Notes: generated by a model not told the origin, from the sequence alone. Numbered from the stretch's first letter, positions 51,009 through 63,203 are shown. The stretch is 64,000 bases of DNA from Eikenella glucosivorans (GCF_016025525.2 NZ_JACSGR010000005.1:186001-250000), one strand, 5' to 3'. Translations and numbers: made by a program.

Positions 51009-51548
51009 TTATTGCGCCGCCCATTCGTAAAACGCGGCGGCGAATTTGTTTAAGAAGCCTGCGGTGCGTTCGTCTGCCACTTTGCCGTTTTCGTTTAAAG
51101 CGGCGTTGGCACGGCTTAAAAACACTTCGGGGGCAATGAGCACGTCCGCGCCCAGGGATTGCAGCACTTGGCGCAGGTGGAGGCCGCTGTTGATGCCGCC
51201 GTAGCCGCCGGGCGAGGCGGTAACGATGGCGGTTTTTTTGCCGTTCCACACGCTCTGTCCGAAGGGGCGCGAAGCGGCATCGATCAGGTTTTTCACGGCG
51301 GCGGGAATGCTGCGGTTGTGCTCGGGGCTGACGATGAGCACAGCATCGGCTGCTTTGAGCTGCGCGCGCACGCGGTTGTAGGCGGGAATATCCTGCGTAT
51401 CCAAATCCTGCGTGTACAGCGGCAGGGCGGCGAGGGCGATTTCTTCCACTGCCACACCCTGCGGCGCTTGGGCGGCAATGTGCTCGGCAATGCTGCGGTT
51501 GAGGGACGGACGGCTGAGGCTGCCGATGATAAGGGCGATTTTAGCCAT
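51009..51548 (-). CDS. NADPH-dependent FMN reductase
   Basis: 179 residues. IALIIGSLSRPSLNRSIAEHIA is the FMN phosphate-binding N terminus and VSPEHNRSIPAAVKNLIDAASRP the second flavin block of the FMN_red/chromate or quinone reductase group (SsuE/ChrR-like). It probably reduces quinones or flavin by two electrons. The start is at 51548, where the family begins; GGAAACC is upstream. The longer frame to 51614 reads through non-coding sequence. Confidence 0.9.
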   Translation of the reverse strand: MAKIALIIGSLSRPSLNRSIAEHIAAQAPQGVAVEEIALAALPLYTQDLDTQDIPAYNRVRAQLKAADAVLIVSPEHNRSIPAAVKNLIDAASRPFGQSVWNGKKTAIVTASPGGYGGINSGLHLRQVLQSLGADVLIAPEVFLSRANAALNENGKVADERTAGFLNKFAAAFYEWAAQ

Positions 51549-51777
51549 TGGGTTTCCTTTATCGGTTGGGGGCGGTGATGGGTTTGCCGGAAGGGCGATG
51601 CTGCCTGGCGGCAACGTTGCCCGCGCTAGGGTGGGCTTAATGTTGGGTGAAACCTTTATTCGAACGGGTTAAGCCCGGGGAAGGCTACCTGAAAATAGGT
51701 GTTGCCGTAAAGCCGGAATGCGGTCGGCAGGGTGTTGCGCTGTTTGGTTTTCAGGTAGCCGGGGGCGGGCATGATGC
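51549..51777. other. Short gap with eikDUS hairpin
   Basis: AGGCTACCTGAAAATAGG (from 51681) and TTTTCAGGTAGCC (51747-51760) form a loose pair around about 50 bases. No gene is supported. Confidence 0.5.
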
Positions 51778-52122
51778 TTACCAGTTGTCTTGCGTGGCGG
51801 TGAGTTGGTCGATGTCGGCGTCGTAGATGCCGTAGCATTGGGCGATGTAGGCGAGGTCGTCGGCCAGGGCGTCGCGCAGGATATTGCCGCCTTCGATGTC
51901 AAATTCGTCGCGCAGGTTGTTGAAGCGTTCGGCGGCGGCTTGGGTGAGGATATACAGGCTGTCGGCATCAGCGGGCGGTTCGGCTTCGATGCGGCGGCAG
52001 GTGTCGGCCAGGATTTCTTCGCCACGTTGGACGAATTCAAAGGGGAAGCTGTTGTCGTTGTAGAGGCTTTGCAGGAAGGTGTAGTCGGCGAGTTCGGGGT
52101 TTTGCAGGTTGTGGCGGCTCAT
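51778..52122 (-). CDS. DUF5713-like small protein
   Basis: 114 residues, acidic, soluble. TFLQSLYNDNSFPFEFVQRGEEILADTCRRIEAE fits the DUF5713 pattern as I remember it, followed by TQAAAERFNNLRDEFD and ILRDALADDLAYIAQCYGI. Function unknown. Assignment is by general similarity only. Between eikDUS-bounded gaps on both sides. Confidence 0.65.
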   Translation of the reverse strand: MSRHNLQNPELADYTFLQSLYNDNSFPFEFVQRGEEILADTCRRIEAEPPADADSLYILTQAAAERFNNLRDEFDIEGGNILRDALADDLAYIAQCYGIYDADIDQLTATQDNW

Positions 52123-52154
52123 GCGGGCTCCGGGGATTGATTGAGATGAAAAAG

Positions 52155-52236
52155 AGGCTACCTGAAAATGTAAGCTTCAATGCGGTGAAAACGGGCATCG
52201 CCGTATTTTCGTGCTGTTGCTTTTTTCAGGTAGCCT
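52155..52236 (-). terminator. eikDUS pair behind clpB
   Basis: AGGCTACCTGAAAA (52155) and TTTTTTCAGGTAGCCT (ending 52236) enclose TAAGCTTCAATGCGGTGAA, a diverged dispersed-repeat copy; located 23 bases past the clpB stop. Confidence 0.55.
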
Positions 52237-52258
52237 TTTCGTGGTTTAAGCGCTTAAA

Positions 52259-54832
<2,574 letters not shown>

Positions 54833-54870
54833 ATTGGTTTTTCCTTTGCTTAAATTATGGTTCGCAGGCT

Positions 54871-54898
54871 ATATGGGTTTGGAAGGTGCTTTGTCAAG
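54871..54898 (-). promoter_or_regulatory. Sigma-32 heat-shock promoter of clpB
   Basis: On the minus strand CTTGACA (54898-54892), 13 bases, ACCCATAT (54878-54871). One mismatch in each element against the RpoH consensus and the same 13-base spacing as the grpE promoter. TTGACA with TATAGC about 18 bases further could also serve sigma-70. Confidence 0.78.
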
Positions 54899-55101
54899 GC
54901 GGAATCTGCCATTTTTATCAGCCGTAAACGCAATTCTTTCTGTTAGCAGGCAATATAACGGTTTGACCTATTTTCGGCAGCAGGCGGCAAGCCTCAGACG
55001 ATATAATCCGTATGGCAAAGCAGGCCAATGCCACAGCGAAAGTTAAGTTAATCCGCCATCAATGCTAATATGCCAGCCTCACCCACTAATCGGAGCCCAC
55101 C

Positions 55102-55551
55102 TTGCCCGCCGCCGCACGCATCCAAATCGCCCTGCCGCCGCATTTTGACTTTGCCACCCGCATCACGGTGGAAGTCGGCCACCTCAACTACGGCAACCAC
55201 CTCGCCAATGATGCCGTGCTGCGCATTGTGCACGAAGCCCGCCTGCGCTTTCTCTCTGCGCACGGCTGCACCGAAACCGACGCGTTCGGTGCAAGCCTGA
55301 TCATGGCCGATGCCGCCGTGCAATACCGCGCCCAAGCCTTTCACGGCGACGAATTACTGATTCAGGTAGCCCTCGGCGAAATCGGCCGCGCCGGCTTTCC
55401 CCTGTTTGCCAAGCTCACCCGCGAAGCAGACCAAACCGAAATCGCCCGCGTGCAATGCGGCATGGCGTTTTACGACTACACCTCCCAACGCCTCGCCCGC
55501 ACCCCCGCTGCCTTCCGCGAACATTTCGCCCGCCCCGGAGCCGCGCCATGA
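55102..55551 (+). CDS. Acyl-CoA thioesterase, 4HBT hotdog family
   Basis: 149 residues. ITVEVGHLNYGNHLANDAVLRIVHEARLRFL is the hotdog helix region of YbgC/4-hydroxybenzoyl-CoA thioesterase-like proteins (His-Leu-Asn-Tyr-Gly-Asn-His in place of the Asp motif), and ALIMADAAVQYRAQAFHGDEL-type strands follow. The start is TTG 55102, behind CGGAG; no ATG is available before the domain. The stop overlaps the xerC start (ATGA), so the two are coupled. Substrate unknown. Confidence 0.85.
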   Translation: MPAAARIQIALPPHFDFATRITVEVGHLNYGNHLANDAVLRIVHEARLRFLSAHGCTETDAFGASLIMADAAVQYRAQAFHGDELLIQVALGEIGRAGFPLFAKLTREADQTEIARVQCGMAFYDYTSQRLARTPAAFREHFARPGAAP

Positions 55552-56465
55552 CCCTGCCGTGGACACAGCAAATCGAGCCCTGGCTGCACACCCTGCAGCA
55601 GCAAAACCTCTCCGCCCACACCCAAGCCGCCTACCGCCGCGACCTCGCCTGGCTCGCCCGCTTCCAGCCCCAAGCCGAGCTTGGCCGCCCCCTCTTCACC
55701 GCCGCCCTGCGCCAACTCACCCAAGAAGGCCGGCACCCCCGCAGCATCGCCCGCCGCCTCAGCGCCTGGCGGCAATTTTGCCGCTGGCTGGTGCAAACAG
55801 GCTGCCTGAAAGCCGACCCCACCCAGGGCCTCAAAGCCCCCAAAGCCCCCGAACGCCTGCCCAAAGCCGTACCCGCTGAACCGCTCAACCAACTGCTCGA
55901 CCAGCCCCCTGAAAACGGGCTCAGCCAGCGCGACCTCGCCATCTTCGAACTGCTCTACGGCAGCGGCCTACGCCTCGCCGAAGCCTGCGCCCTCAACCTG
56001 GCCGACCTAGATTTACAAAGCGGCTGGGTAGCCGTCACCGGCAAAGGCCACAAACAGCGCCACATCCCCCTCACCACCCACAGCATCCGCGCCATCCAAG
56101 GCTACCTGAAAATCAGAATGGCGGTTCCCGGCGAAACCGCACTCTTCACCAGCCGCAGCGGCAAGCGCCTCGGCAGCCGCCAAATCCAAAAACGCCTGCA
56201 ACAATTCGCCGCCCAACACGGCAGCCGCCACCTCAGCCCCCACATGCTGCGGCACAGCTACGCCAGCCACCTGCTGCAAAATGCCCGCGACATCCGCGCC
56301 GTGCAAGAGCTGCTCGGCCACAGCCAGCTCGCAACCACCCAACACTACACCCGCCTCGACTTCGACCACCTTGCCCGCGTGTATGACGACGCCCACCCCC
56401 GCGCCAAACGCCAATCCGGCACGCCCGAAGGCAGCACCCCGCAAGACGAAAGCGAAACAGATTAA
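55548..56465 (+). CDS. xerC: Tyrosine recombinase XerC
   Basis: 305 residues. SAM-like N domain (about 1-95), then the catalytic domain with Arg142 (GSGLRLAEA), Lys166, His232 and Arg235 (HMLRHSYASHLL), His258 (LLGHSQ) and Tyr267 (HYTRLD). All active residues are present. With XerD it resolves chromosome dimers at dif. Not an element-borne integrase: it overlaps a housekeeping-type thioesterase gene and no attachment repeats are near. The gene contains an in-frame eikDUS (56099-56110, GYLK) and a Simonsiella-type copy (55799-55810, GCLK). Confidence 0.94.
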   Translation: MTLPWTQQIEPWLHTLQQQNLSAHTQAAYRRDLAWLARFQPQAELGRPLFTAALRQLTQEGRHPRSIARRLSAWRQFCRWLVQTGCLKADPTQGLKAPKAPERLPKAVPAEPLNQLLDQPPENGLSQRDLAIFELLYGSGLRLAEACALNLADLDLQSGWVAVTGKGHKQRHIPLTTHSIRAIQGYLKIRMAVPGETALFTSRSGKRLGSRQIQKRLQQFAAQHGSRHLSPHMLRHSYASHLLQNARDIRAVQELLGHSQLATTQHYTRLDFDHLARVYDDAHPRAKRQSGTPEGSTPQDESETD

Positions 56466-56485
56466 CGCCCGGCCAAAGCAATAAA

Positions 56486-56566
56486 AGGCTACCTGAAAAT
56501 TTTAGCTTCGCAGAAACCCGCGGAGCTCGTTTTAACTTCGTTGAAGCTTGCGCTTTCAGGTAGCCT
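56486..56566 (+). terminator. eikDUS pair with dispersed-repeat core after xerC
   Basis: AGGCTACCTGAAAATTTTAGCTTCGCAGAAAC and the terminal TTTCAGGTAGCCT, given in parts, enclose the dispersed motif in inverted direction. Confidence 0.6.
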
Positions 56567-56817
56567 CATTATCGGCGAACTATGCGGACAATTCGCAAGG
56601 GACGCCCATTCCAGCGCAAACGGCAGGGTGTGCACGAATAGGATTAGAGTGGAAACAGATGCGGCTTTCAAAACCAGACGAGCGACAGAAGGAAAAGAAA
56701 TGAATGGCTGGGAAGGAACTGGTCCTTCCATTCCAACATAAAAATACAAGGATTTATCCATCCTCATACAGTGAAACCAACAACAGCATTTCCTAGCCAA
56801 ATGAAAAGGAATACACC
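56567..56817. other. Gap without supported gene
   Basis: About 250 bases. Short frames here show no family features. Base composition falls towards AT before the next gene. Confidence 0.45.
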
Positions 56818-57261
56818 ATGAAGTTAATTTTTAGAAATATATATTCAGAAGGATGGAAAGAATATATGCATGATGCCATTTCTTATCATGCTGTTAAAGA
56901 TAAATTTGATGGATATCCTGCTGGAGATTCTGATTTTGAAGAGGAAAAAATGCTGGGTATATATTTATATGAACTAAGAATGATTGATGTAGTAAAATCC
57001 ATTTTGCATAAACTTAAAAATCCTCTTGCAAAAACTGGATTGGTTGGCTCTGAATCATGGTATGCAGAAATTATCGATGATAAAGTGAAGATGCAATTTG
57101 CATTTGCATCGGAAGATCCGGAGGATGAGGATTATCAACCGATATTATTCCTCCCTCGCAAGGAGGTGGCCTATGCCATGGGAAAATGGCTGGCATTCCT
57201 GCAACGGGATATTGACCCAAACTATTCAGAAATCATCGATACCGAAGAGGCCTATCGCTAG
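56818..57261 (+). CDS. AT-rich orphan gene, unknown (immunity-protein-like in size and charge)
   Basis: 147 residues, acidic, soluble: starts MKLIFRNIYSEGWKEYMHD and holds SDFEEEKMLGIYLYELRMIDV and KEVAYAMGKWLAFLQRDID. By eye it is much richer in A and T and uses ATA, AGA and TTA codons, which its neighbours avoid, so it was probably acquired. Size and acidity resemble orphan immunity proteins of contact-dependent or polymorphic toxin systems, but no toxin gene or fragment is visible nearby, so this is only a suggestion. AAAAGGA lies upstream of the ATG. Confidence 0.7.
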   Translation: MKLIFRNIYSEGWKEYMHDAISYHAVKDKFDGYPAGDSDFEEEKMLGIYLYELRMIDVVKSILHKLKNPLAKTGLVGSESWYAEIIDDKVKMQFAFASEDPEDEDYQPILFLPRKEVAYAMGKWLAFLQRDIDPNYSEIIDTEEAYR

Positions 57262-57312
57262 CTTGCTCTATTCTTTAACAAGCTCACACTTTGAGTATCC
57301 AAACCCAAAAGA

Positions 57313-57343
57313 AGGCTACCTGAAAAACAAATTTCAGGTAGCC
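57313..57343 (+). terminator. Inverted eikDUS hairpin after the orphan gene
   Basis: AGGCTACCTGAAA and TTTCAGGTAGCC around 6 bases, in the gap before prmB. Confidence 0.65.
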
Positions 57344-57415
57344 CCTAACCCCTCATCCCAACACCAATCCGCTATATAATCCCCCCTTTCCATCCCCAAC
57401 CCACCCCGCCACACC

Positions 57416-58315
57416 ATGTTCACCCAAGCCCGCCAACACCTCCGCACCCCGCGCGACCTCCTGCGCTTCTGCACCAGCCGCTTCAACCAAGCCCGCCTCA
57501 GCTTTGGCCACGGCAGCGACAACGCCCACGACGAAGCCGCCTACCTCATCCTCCACACCTTAAACCTCCCGCTCGATACCCTCGAGCCCTATCTCGACGC
57601 CGCCCTCCTGCCGCAAGAAATCGACGCCGTGCTCAGCCTCGCCGAACGCCGCATAAACGAACGCCTCCCCATGCCCTACCTCACCCGCCAAGCCTGGCAG
57701 GGCGATTTCGAATTTTATGTAGACGAACGCGTGCTCATCCCCCGCTCCTTCATCTACGAAATGCTCGGCGAACCCATTGCCCTGTGGACAAATGAAACCG
57801 GCCCCATCCGCCGCGTGCTCGACCTCTGTACCGGCAGCGGCTGCCTCGCCATCCAAGCCGCCCATCATTACCCTGATGCCCAAATCGACGCCGCCGACCT
57901 CAGCCCGGAAGCCCTCGAAGTGGCCACCATCAACGTGGAAAACTACGGCCTCGAAGAACGCATCCGCCTCATCCAAAGCGACCTCTTCGCCAATCTTTCC
58001 GGCACCTACGACCTCATCATCTCCAACCCGCCCTATGTCAACGCCGAAAGCGTGGCCGCCCTGCCCGCCGAATACCTGCACGAGCCCGAAATGGCGCTCG
58101 GCAGCGGCGAAGACGGCCTCGACGCCACCCGCCAAATCCTCAAGCAAGCCGCCCAGTTCCTCAATCCGCGCGGTGTGCTGCTCGTAGAAATCGGCCACAA
58201 CCGGGCCACCCTCGAAGCCGCCCGCCCCGACCTACCCTTCTTCTGGCCCGAACAGAGCGACGGCGGCAGCAGCGTTTTCCTGCTCACCCGCGAGCAGCTG
58301 CTCGGCGAAGAATAA
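57416..58315 (+). CDS. prmB: Ribosomal protein L3 N5-glutamine methyltransferase PrmB
   Basis: 299 residues. N-terminal helical domain, then VLDLCTGSGCLAIQAAHHYP (SAM motif I) and LIISNPPYVNAESVAALPAEYLHEPEMAL with NPPY at 204-207, the Gln-methyltransferase motif plus the PrmB-type tail. YVDERVLIPRSFIYEML is the family block in front. It methylates a Gln of ribosomal protein L3. Single gene. Confidence 0.93.
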   Translation: MFTQARQHLRTPRDLLRFCTSRFNQARLSFGHGSDNAHDEAAYLILHTLNLPLDTLEPYLDAALLPQEIDAVLSLAERRINERLPMPYLTRQAWQGDFEFYVDERVLIPRSFIYEMLGEPIALWTNETGPIRRVLDLCTGSGCLAIQAAHHYPDAQIDAADLSPEALEVATINVENYGLEERIRLIQSDLFANLSGTYDLIISNPPYVNAESVAALPAEYLHEPEMALGSGEDGLDATRQILKQAAQFLNPRGVLLVEIGHNRATLEAARPDLPFFWPEQSDGGSSVFLLTREQLLGEE

Positions 58316-58346
58316 ACCCGTTCCCAGCCCGCCCTCAATCACAGAA

Positions 58347-58432
58347 AGGCTACCTGAAAACCACACAACCGGCACAGCACGACTTGCCGCAACATGCTAC
58401 CTGAAACGAATACCCGCCTTTTCAGGTAGCCT
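58347..58432 (+). terminator. eikDUS cluster after prmB
   Basis: AGGCTACCTGAAAA (58347) and TTTTCAGGTAGCCT (ending 58432) with a third, partial copy ATGCTACCTGAAA near 58394. Confidence 0.6.
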
Positions 58433-58551
58433 TTCGCCCGCCGCCATCAGCATCCGCAATATCCCCTATACCGATTGCCGATTTCCCGGCCGCCCCATAT
58501 CGCGCTATCATGCACCGTATCCCCTTCACCCTCTCCCGAAAGGAAAGCATC

Positions 58552-59304
58552 ATGCAAAACAATATCCAAGGCAAAGTCGTCATCATCACCGGCGCCTCCA
58601 GCGGCATCGGCGAAGCCACCGCCTACAAACTCGCCGAAAACGGCGCCAAACTGGTGCTCGGCGCACGCCGCGAAGACAAGCTCCAAGCCATTGCCGACAA
58701 AATCAAAGCCAACGGCGGCGAAGCCGTGTATCGCGCCACCGACGTGGTTAATCCCGACGACAGCAAAGCACTGGTGGCGCTGGCCAAACAAACCTTCGGC
58801 AAAGTCGATGCCATTTTCCTCAACGCCGGCCTGATGCCCAGCTCGCCCCTCTCCGCGCTGGAAACCGCCAACTGGAACGCCATGATCGACGTAAACATCA
58901 AAGGCGTGCTCAACGGCATTGCCGCCGTGCTGCCCGAATTTGAAGCGCAAAAATCCGGCCATATCATCACCACCTCCTCCGTGGCCGGCCTGAAAGCCTA
59001 CCCCGGCGCCGCCGTGTACTGCGGCACCAAATGGGCAGTGAAAGCCATCATGGAATCGCTGCGCATGGAATCCGCACAAGCCGGCACCCACATCCGCACC
59101 GCCACCATCTATCCGGCCGCCGTACAATCCGAGCTGGTGGACCACATCACCAATGCCGACACCTCCAAAGGCTACCGCGAGCTCTACGACAACTACGAAA
59201 TCCCCGCCGAACGCGTGGCCAGCGTGGTTGCCTTCGCCATCGGCCAGCCCGCCGACACCAATGTGAGCGAGTTCACCATCGGCCCGACCACGCAGCCTTG
59301 GTAA
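58552..59304 (+). CDS. SDR family NAD(P)-dependent oxidoreductase
   Basis: 250 residues. VVIITGASSGIGEATAYKLAENGAKLVLGARRE gives the cofactor motif and the NADP-preferring Arg-Arg; LNAGLMPSSPL and YCGTKWAVKAIMESLRME give the NAG and Tyr-x3-Lys motifs. Close in type to YdfG-like 3-hydroxy acid dehydrogenases or oxidoreductases of the SDR cP class. The start at 58552 follows AAAGGAAA. Unlike the SDR genes at 26-33 kb it has GC-rich local codon use and local uptake sequences, so it appears native. Confidence 0.9.
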   Translation: MQNNIQGKVVIITGASSGIGEATAYKLAENGAKLVLGARREDKLQAIADKIKANGGEAVYRATDVVNPDDSKALVALAKQTFGKVDAIFLNAGLMPSSPLSALETANWNAMIDVNIKGVLNGIAAVLPEFEAQKSGHIITTSSVAGLKAYPGAAVYCGTKWAVKAIMESLRMESAQAGTHIRTATIYPAAVQSELVDHITNADTSKGYRELYDNYEIPAERVASVVAFAIGQPADTNVSEFTIGPTTQPW

Positions 59305-59365
59305 CCCGGCTTCAACCTTTTCCGGATACTTGCCTGAAGATTCCCAGCTCTGGGCAAAACAACCA

Positions 59366-59419
59366 AACAGGCTACCTGAAAACCACCGTGCTTCGGTTCG
59401 TTTTCAGGTAGCCTGTTTT
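59366..59419. terminator. Bidirectional eikDUS terminator between SDR and uppS
   Basis: AAACAGGCTACCTGAAAAC pairs with GTTTTCAGGTAGCCTGTTT and a T-run follows; the stem is about 19 bp around 12 bases. The genes are convergent. Confidence 0.8.
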
Positions 59420-59444
59420 TGCCTCTGCGGCAGTAAAGTTTGCG

Positions 59445-60191
59445 TTATGCCCGCTGCTGGTCTGGCGGCAGCTGTTCGCTGGTGCGGCCGAAGCGGCGTT
59501 CGCGCACGCGGAAGGAAGCGATGGCCCGGTCGAACTCGGCGGCATCGAAATCGGGCCACAGGGCGTCGGTAAAATAAAATTCGGCGTAGGCCATCTGCCA
59601 GAGCATGAAGTTGCTGATGCGGGTTTCGCCGCCGGTGCGGATGAATAGGTCGGGCTCGGGGGCTTCAGCCAGGGAGAGGCGCTGCGAGAGGTCTTCTTCG
59701 GTGATTTCGCGTTTGCCTTCGGCAATCAGTTGGTTGGCGGCTTGCAGGATGTCCCAGCGGCCGCCGTAGTCGGCGGCCACGGTGAGGGTGAGGCCGGTGT
59801 TGGCGGCGGTGAGCGCTTCGGCGGCTTCGATGCCGGCCACAATAGCGGCGGGGAAACGGCTGCGGTTGCCGATGATTTTGAGCCGCATATTGTTTTCGTG
59901 CATTTTGGCCACTTTCACTTCGAGCGCCTGCAGGAAGAGTTTCATCAGGAAGGAAACTTCGTCTTCGGGGCGGCGCCAGTTTTCGGTGGAAAAGGCAAAC
60001 ACGGTGAGGTATTCCACGCCGAGCTCGATGCAGCGGGCGGCGAGGTTTTCCAATGCGGTCACGCCGCGTTTGTGCCCCATCACGCGCGGCAGCAGGCGTT
60101 TTTTGGCCCAGCGGCCGTTGCCGTCCATGATGACACAGACGTGGCGCGGGATATTGGTGCGCTCGGGGATGGTTTGGGTGCTGCTGCTCAT
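59445..60191 (-). CDS. uppS: Isoprenyl transferase (undecaprenyl diphosphate synthase)
   Basis: 248 residues. HVCVIMDGNGRWAKKR carries the catalytic Asp23, then GHKRGVTALENLA, TVFAFSTENWRRP and LFIRTGGETRISNFMLWQMAYAEFYF follow, all family blocks. It makes the C55 lipid carrier for peptidoglycan and LOS. It lies downstream of adk on the same strand with a 145-base gap that contains a DUS pair, so it may be separately transcribed. Confidence 0.95.
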   Translation of the reverse strand: MSSSTQTIPERTNIPRHVCVIMDGNGRWAKKRLLPRVMGHKRGVTALENLAARCIELGVEYLTVFAFSTENWRRPEDEVSFLMKLFLQALEVKVAKMHENNMRLKIIGNRSRFPAAIVAGIEAAEALTAANTGLTLTVAADYGGRWDILQAANQLIAEGKREITEEDLSQRLSLAEAPEPDLFIRTGGETRISNFMLWQMAYAEFYFTDALWPDFDAAEFDRAIASFRVRERRFGRTSEQLPPDQQRA

Positions 60192-60273
60192 GTTTGTCCT
60201 CGGGCGGGTTAGCCGCCGGTTGTTTGCGGGAGTTGGTTTGGCTGTTTGGAAACCGGAATTTTGGCTTTGCCGG

Positions 60274-60314
60274 TTTTTCAGGTAGCCTCAAGCGGATAAG
60301 GGGCTACCTGAAAA
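60274..60314 (-). terminator. Inverted eikDUS pair between adk and uppS
   Basis: TTTTTCAGGTAGCCT and GGGCTACCTGAAAA around 12 bases, just past the adk stop. Confidence 0.6.
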
Positions 60315-60336
60315 TGTTTCCGTCAAATGAAAAGCC

Positions 60337-61203
<867 letters not shown>

Positions 61204-61266
61204 CTAGAAAGGCTACCTGAAAAGCATTACAATCCCGCTCCACATTCACCCAGCAACGAGACCGCC

Positions 61267-62415
61267 ATGCCCAAAATCAGCAGCAGCTTCGATGCCGGCG
61301 CCATCACCGTCATCGACAGCGCCGACAGCCAAAACATTCGCCTCGCCCTGCGCGGCGACAATGCCGCCCCATTCAGCCAGTGGTTCTACTTCCGATTACA
61401 GGGCGCCGCCTACCAGCCCTGCCGCATCCACATTGAAAACGCCGGTGCCGCCAGCTACCCCGAAGGCTGGGAAGGCTACCAAGCCACCGCCTCCTACGAC
61501 CGCAGCAACTGGTTCCGCGTGCCCACCCGATATGAAAACGGCGTGCTCACCATCGAACACACCCCCCTGGCCGGCAGCGTGTACTACGCCTATTTCGAGC
61601 CCTATTCCCACGAACAGCACCTCAACCTGCTCGGCGATGCCCAAGGCAGCGGCCTGTGCCAAATCGACGACCTCGGCAGCACCCTGCAAGGCCGCGACCT
61701 CAACCTGCTCACCATCGGCCACCAGGCCGCCAGCGACCTCAAAATCTGGCTCATCGCCCGCCAGCACCCCGGCGAAAGCATGGCCGAATGGTTTATCGAA
61801 GGTTTCCTCTCCCGCCTGCTCGACCACCAAGACCCCACCGCCCGCGCCCTGCTCGACTGCGCCACCTTCTACGTCGTCCCCAACATGAACCCCGACGGCG
61901 CCAGCCTTGGCAACCAACGCACCAACGCCGCCGGCGCCGACCTCAACCGCGAATGGCAAAGCCCCAGCCCCGAGCACAGCCCCGAAGTGTATGCCGTGCG
62001 CCGGAAAATGCACGAAACCGGCGTTGATCTCTTCCTCGATATCCACGGCGAAGAAGCCCTGCCTTATGTGTTCGTATCCGGCGCCGAAGGCAACCCCTCC
62101 TACAGCCCCCGCATCGCCGCGCTCGAAGCCGCCTTCAAAACTGCCTTGCAGCAAGCCAGCCCCGATTTCCAAGACGAACACGGCTACCCCAAAGCCGCCC
62201 CCGGCCAAGCCAACCCCGCCATCGCCAAATCCTATGTGGGCGAAACTTTCGGCTGCCTCTCCTACACCCTCGAAATGCCCTTCAAAGACAACGTCAACCT
62301 CCCCGATGACGACTTCGGCTGGAACGGCCAACGCTCCCTGCGCCTGGGCGAAGCCATGCTCAGCGCCATCCTCGCCGTCTGCCCCCAACTGCGCCCCGCA
62401 GGCGAAACCGAATGA
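61267..62415 (+). CDS. M14 family cytosolic carboxypeptidase-like protein
   Basis: 382 residues. The N-terminal domain (about 1-130) has the WFYFRLQG...YQPCRIHIEN pattern of the cytosolic carboxypeptidase group. The zinc site is HPGE (His167, Glu170) and His260 (LFLDIHGEE), the catalytic Glu is at 336 (YTLEMPF), and NMNPDGASLGNQRTNAAGADLNREW is the substrate-binding block. Such bacterial CCP-like enzymes trim C-terminal residues, with Glu removal known for eukaryotic relatives. The start follows AACGAGACC with ATG 61267; the stop overlaps the next start (ATGA). Confidence 0.92.
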   Translation: MPKISSSFDAGAITVIDSADSQNIRLALRGDNAAPFSQWFYFRLQGAAYQPCRIHIENAGAASYPEGWEGYQATASYDRSNWFRVPTRYENGVLTIEHTPLAGSVYYAYFEPYSHEQHLNLLGDAQGSGLCQIDDLGSTLQGRDLNLLTIGHQAASDLKIWLIARQHPGESMAEWFIEGFLSRLLDHQDPTARALLDCATFYVVPNMNPDGASLGNQRTNAAGADLNREWQSPSPEHSPEVYAVRRKMHETGVDLFLDIHGEEALPYVFVSGAEGNPSYSPRIAALEAAFKTALQQASPDFQDEHGYPKAAPGQANPAIAKSYVGETFGCLSYTLEMPFKDNVNLPDDDFGWNGQRSLRLGEAMLSAILAVCPQLRPAGETE

Positions 62416-63203
62416 ACAAACATTTTTCACCCAACAGCCTCGCCGCCGGATTAGGGCTACCTGAAATTTCAGGTAGCCTCCTGCACGCCGATTGGCCCGC
62501 CCCCGCCAACGTCCGTACCCTCATCACCACCCGCCAAGGCGGCGTCAGCCAAGGCCGCTACGCCAGCCTCAACCTGGGCGATCACGTGGGCGATGCCCCC
62601 GCCGCCGTAGCCGAAAACCGCCGCCGCGTGCAAGTGCACGTTCCCGTGCCGCTCGCCTACCTGCGCCAAGTGCACGGCAACCGCGCCGTGCCCGCCGCCG
62701 AAAGCCTGGCCGCCCCGCCCGAAGCCGACGCCTCCTTCGACCGCAGCGGCCGCGCCGCCTGCGCCGTGATGACCGCCGACTGCCTGCCCGTCTTATTCTG
62801 CAACCGCGCCGGCAGCGCCGTGGCCGCAGCCCATGCCGGCTGGCGCGGGCTCGCCGGCGGCGTGTTGGAAAACACCATCGCCGCCATGCAAACCCTGCCT
62901 GCCGACATCCTCGCCTGGCTCGGCCCCGCCATCGGCCCCGACGCCTTCGAAGTGGGCGCCGACGTACTCACCGCCTTCACACAGGTCGATCCTGCCGCCG
63001 AAGCCGCCTTCCAGCCCATCGGCAGCAGCAAATACCTCGCCGACATCTACCTGCTCGCCACGCAAATCCTGCGCCGCGCCGGCGTCAGCCAAATCTACGG
63101 CGGCGAACACTGCACCGTGCTCGAGCGCGACCGCTTCTTCTCCTACCGCCGCGACGGCCAAACCGGCCGCATGATCAGCGCCATATGGCTCAGCCCCGAG
63201 TGA
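62412..63203 (+). CDS. pgeF: Peptidoglycan editing factor PgeF (YfiH, laccase-domain)
   Basis: 263 residues. VRTLITTRQGGVSQGRYASLNLGDHVGD is the family N-terminal block. The metal site has RQVHGNRA (His), VMTADCLPVLF (Cys) and AAAHAGWRGLAGGVLE (His). PgeF removes wrong L-Ser containing UDP-MurNAc precursors; some relatives oxidise or phosphorolyse purine nucleosides. Coupled to the upstream carboxypeptidase gene by ATGA. The first 25 codons contain a perfect 24-base DUS palindrome (62455-62478) translated as LPEISGSL. Confidence 0.92.
   Translation: MNKHFSPNSLAAGLGLPEISGSLLHADWPAPANVRTLITTRQGGVSQGRYASLNLGDHVGDAPAAVAENRRRVQVHVPVPLAYLRQVHGNRAVPAAESLAAPPEADASFDRSGRAACAVMTADCLPVLFCNRAGSAVAAAHAGWRGLAGGVLENTIAAMQTLPADILAWLGPAIGPDAFEVGADVLTAFTQVDPAAEAAFQPIGSSKYLADIYLLATQILRRAGVSQIYGGEHCTVLERDRFFSYRRDGQTGRMISAIWLSPE

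Noticed and set aside
55548..56465. XerC as integrase of a mobile element
   Set aside because: Length, coupling with a thioesterase gene and lack of attachment repeats fit the chromosomal XerC.
56541..56741. Small frame between xerC and the AT-rich gene
   Set aside because: It starts in a DUS-repeat, lacks start context and resembles no protein.
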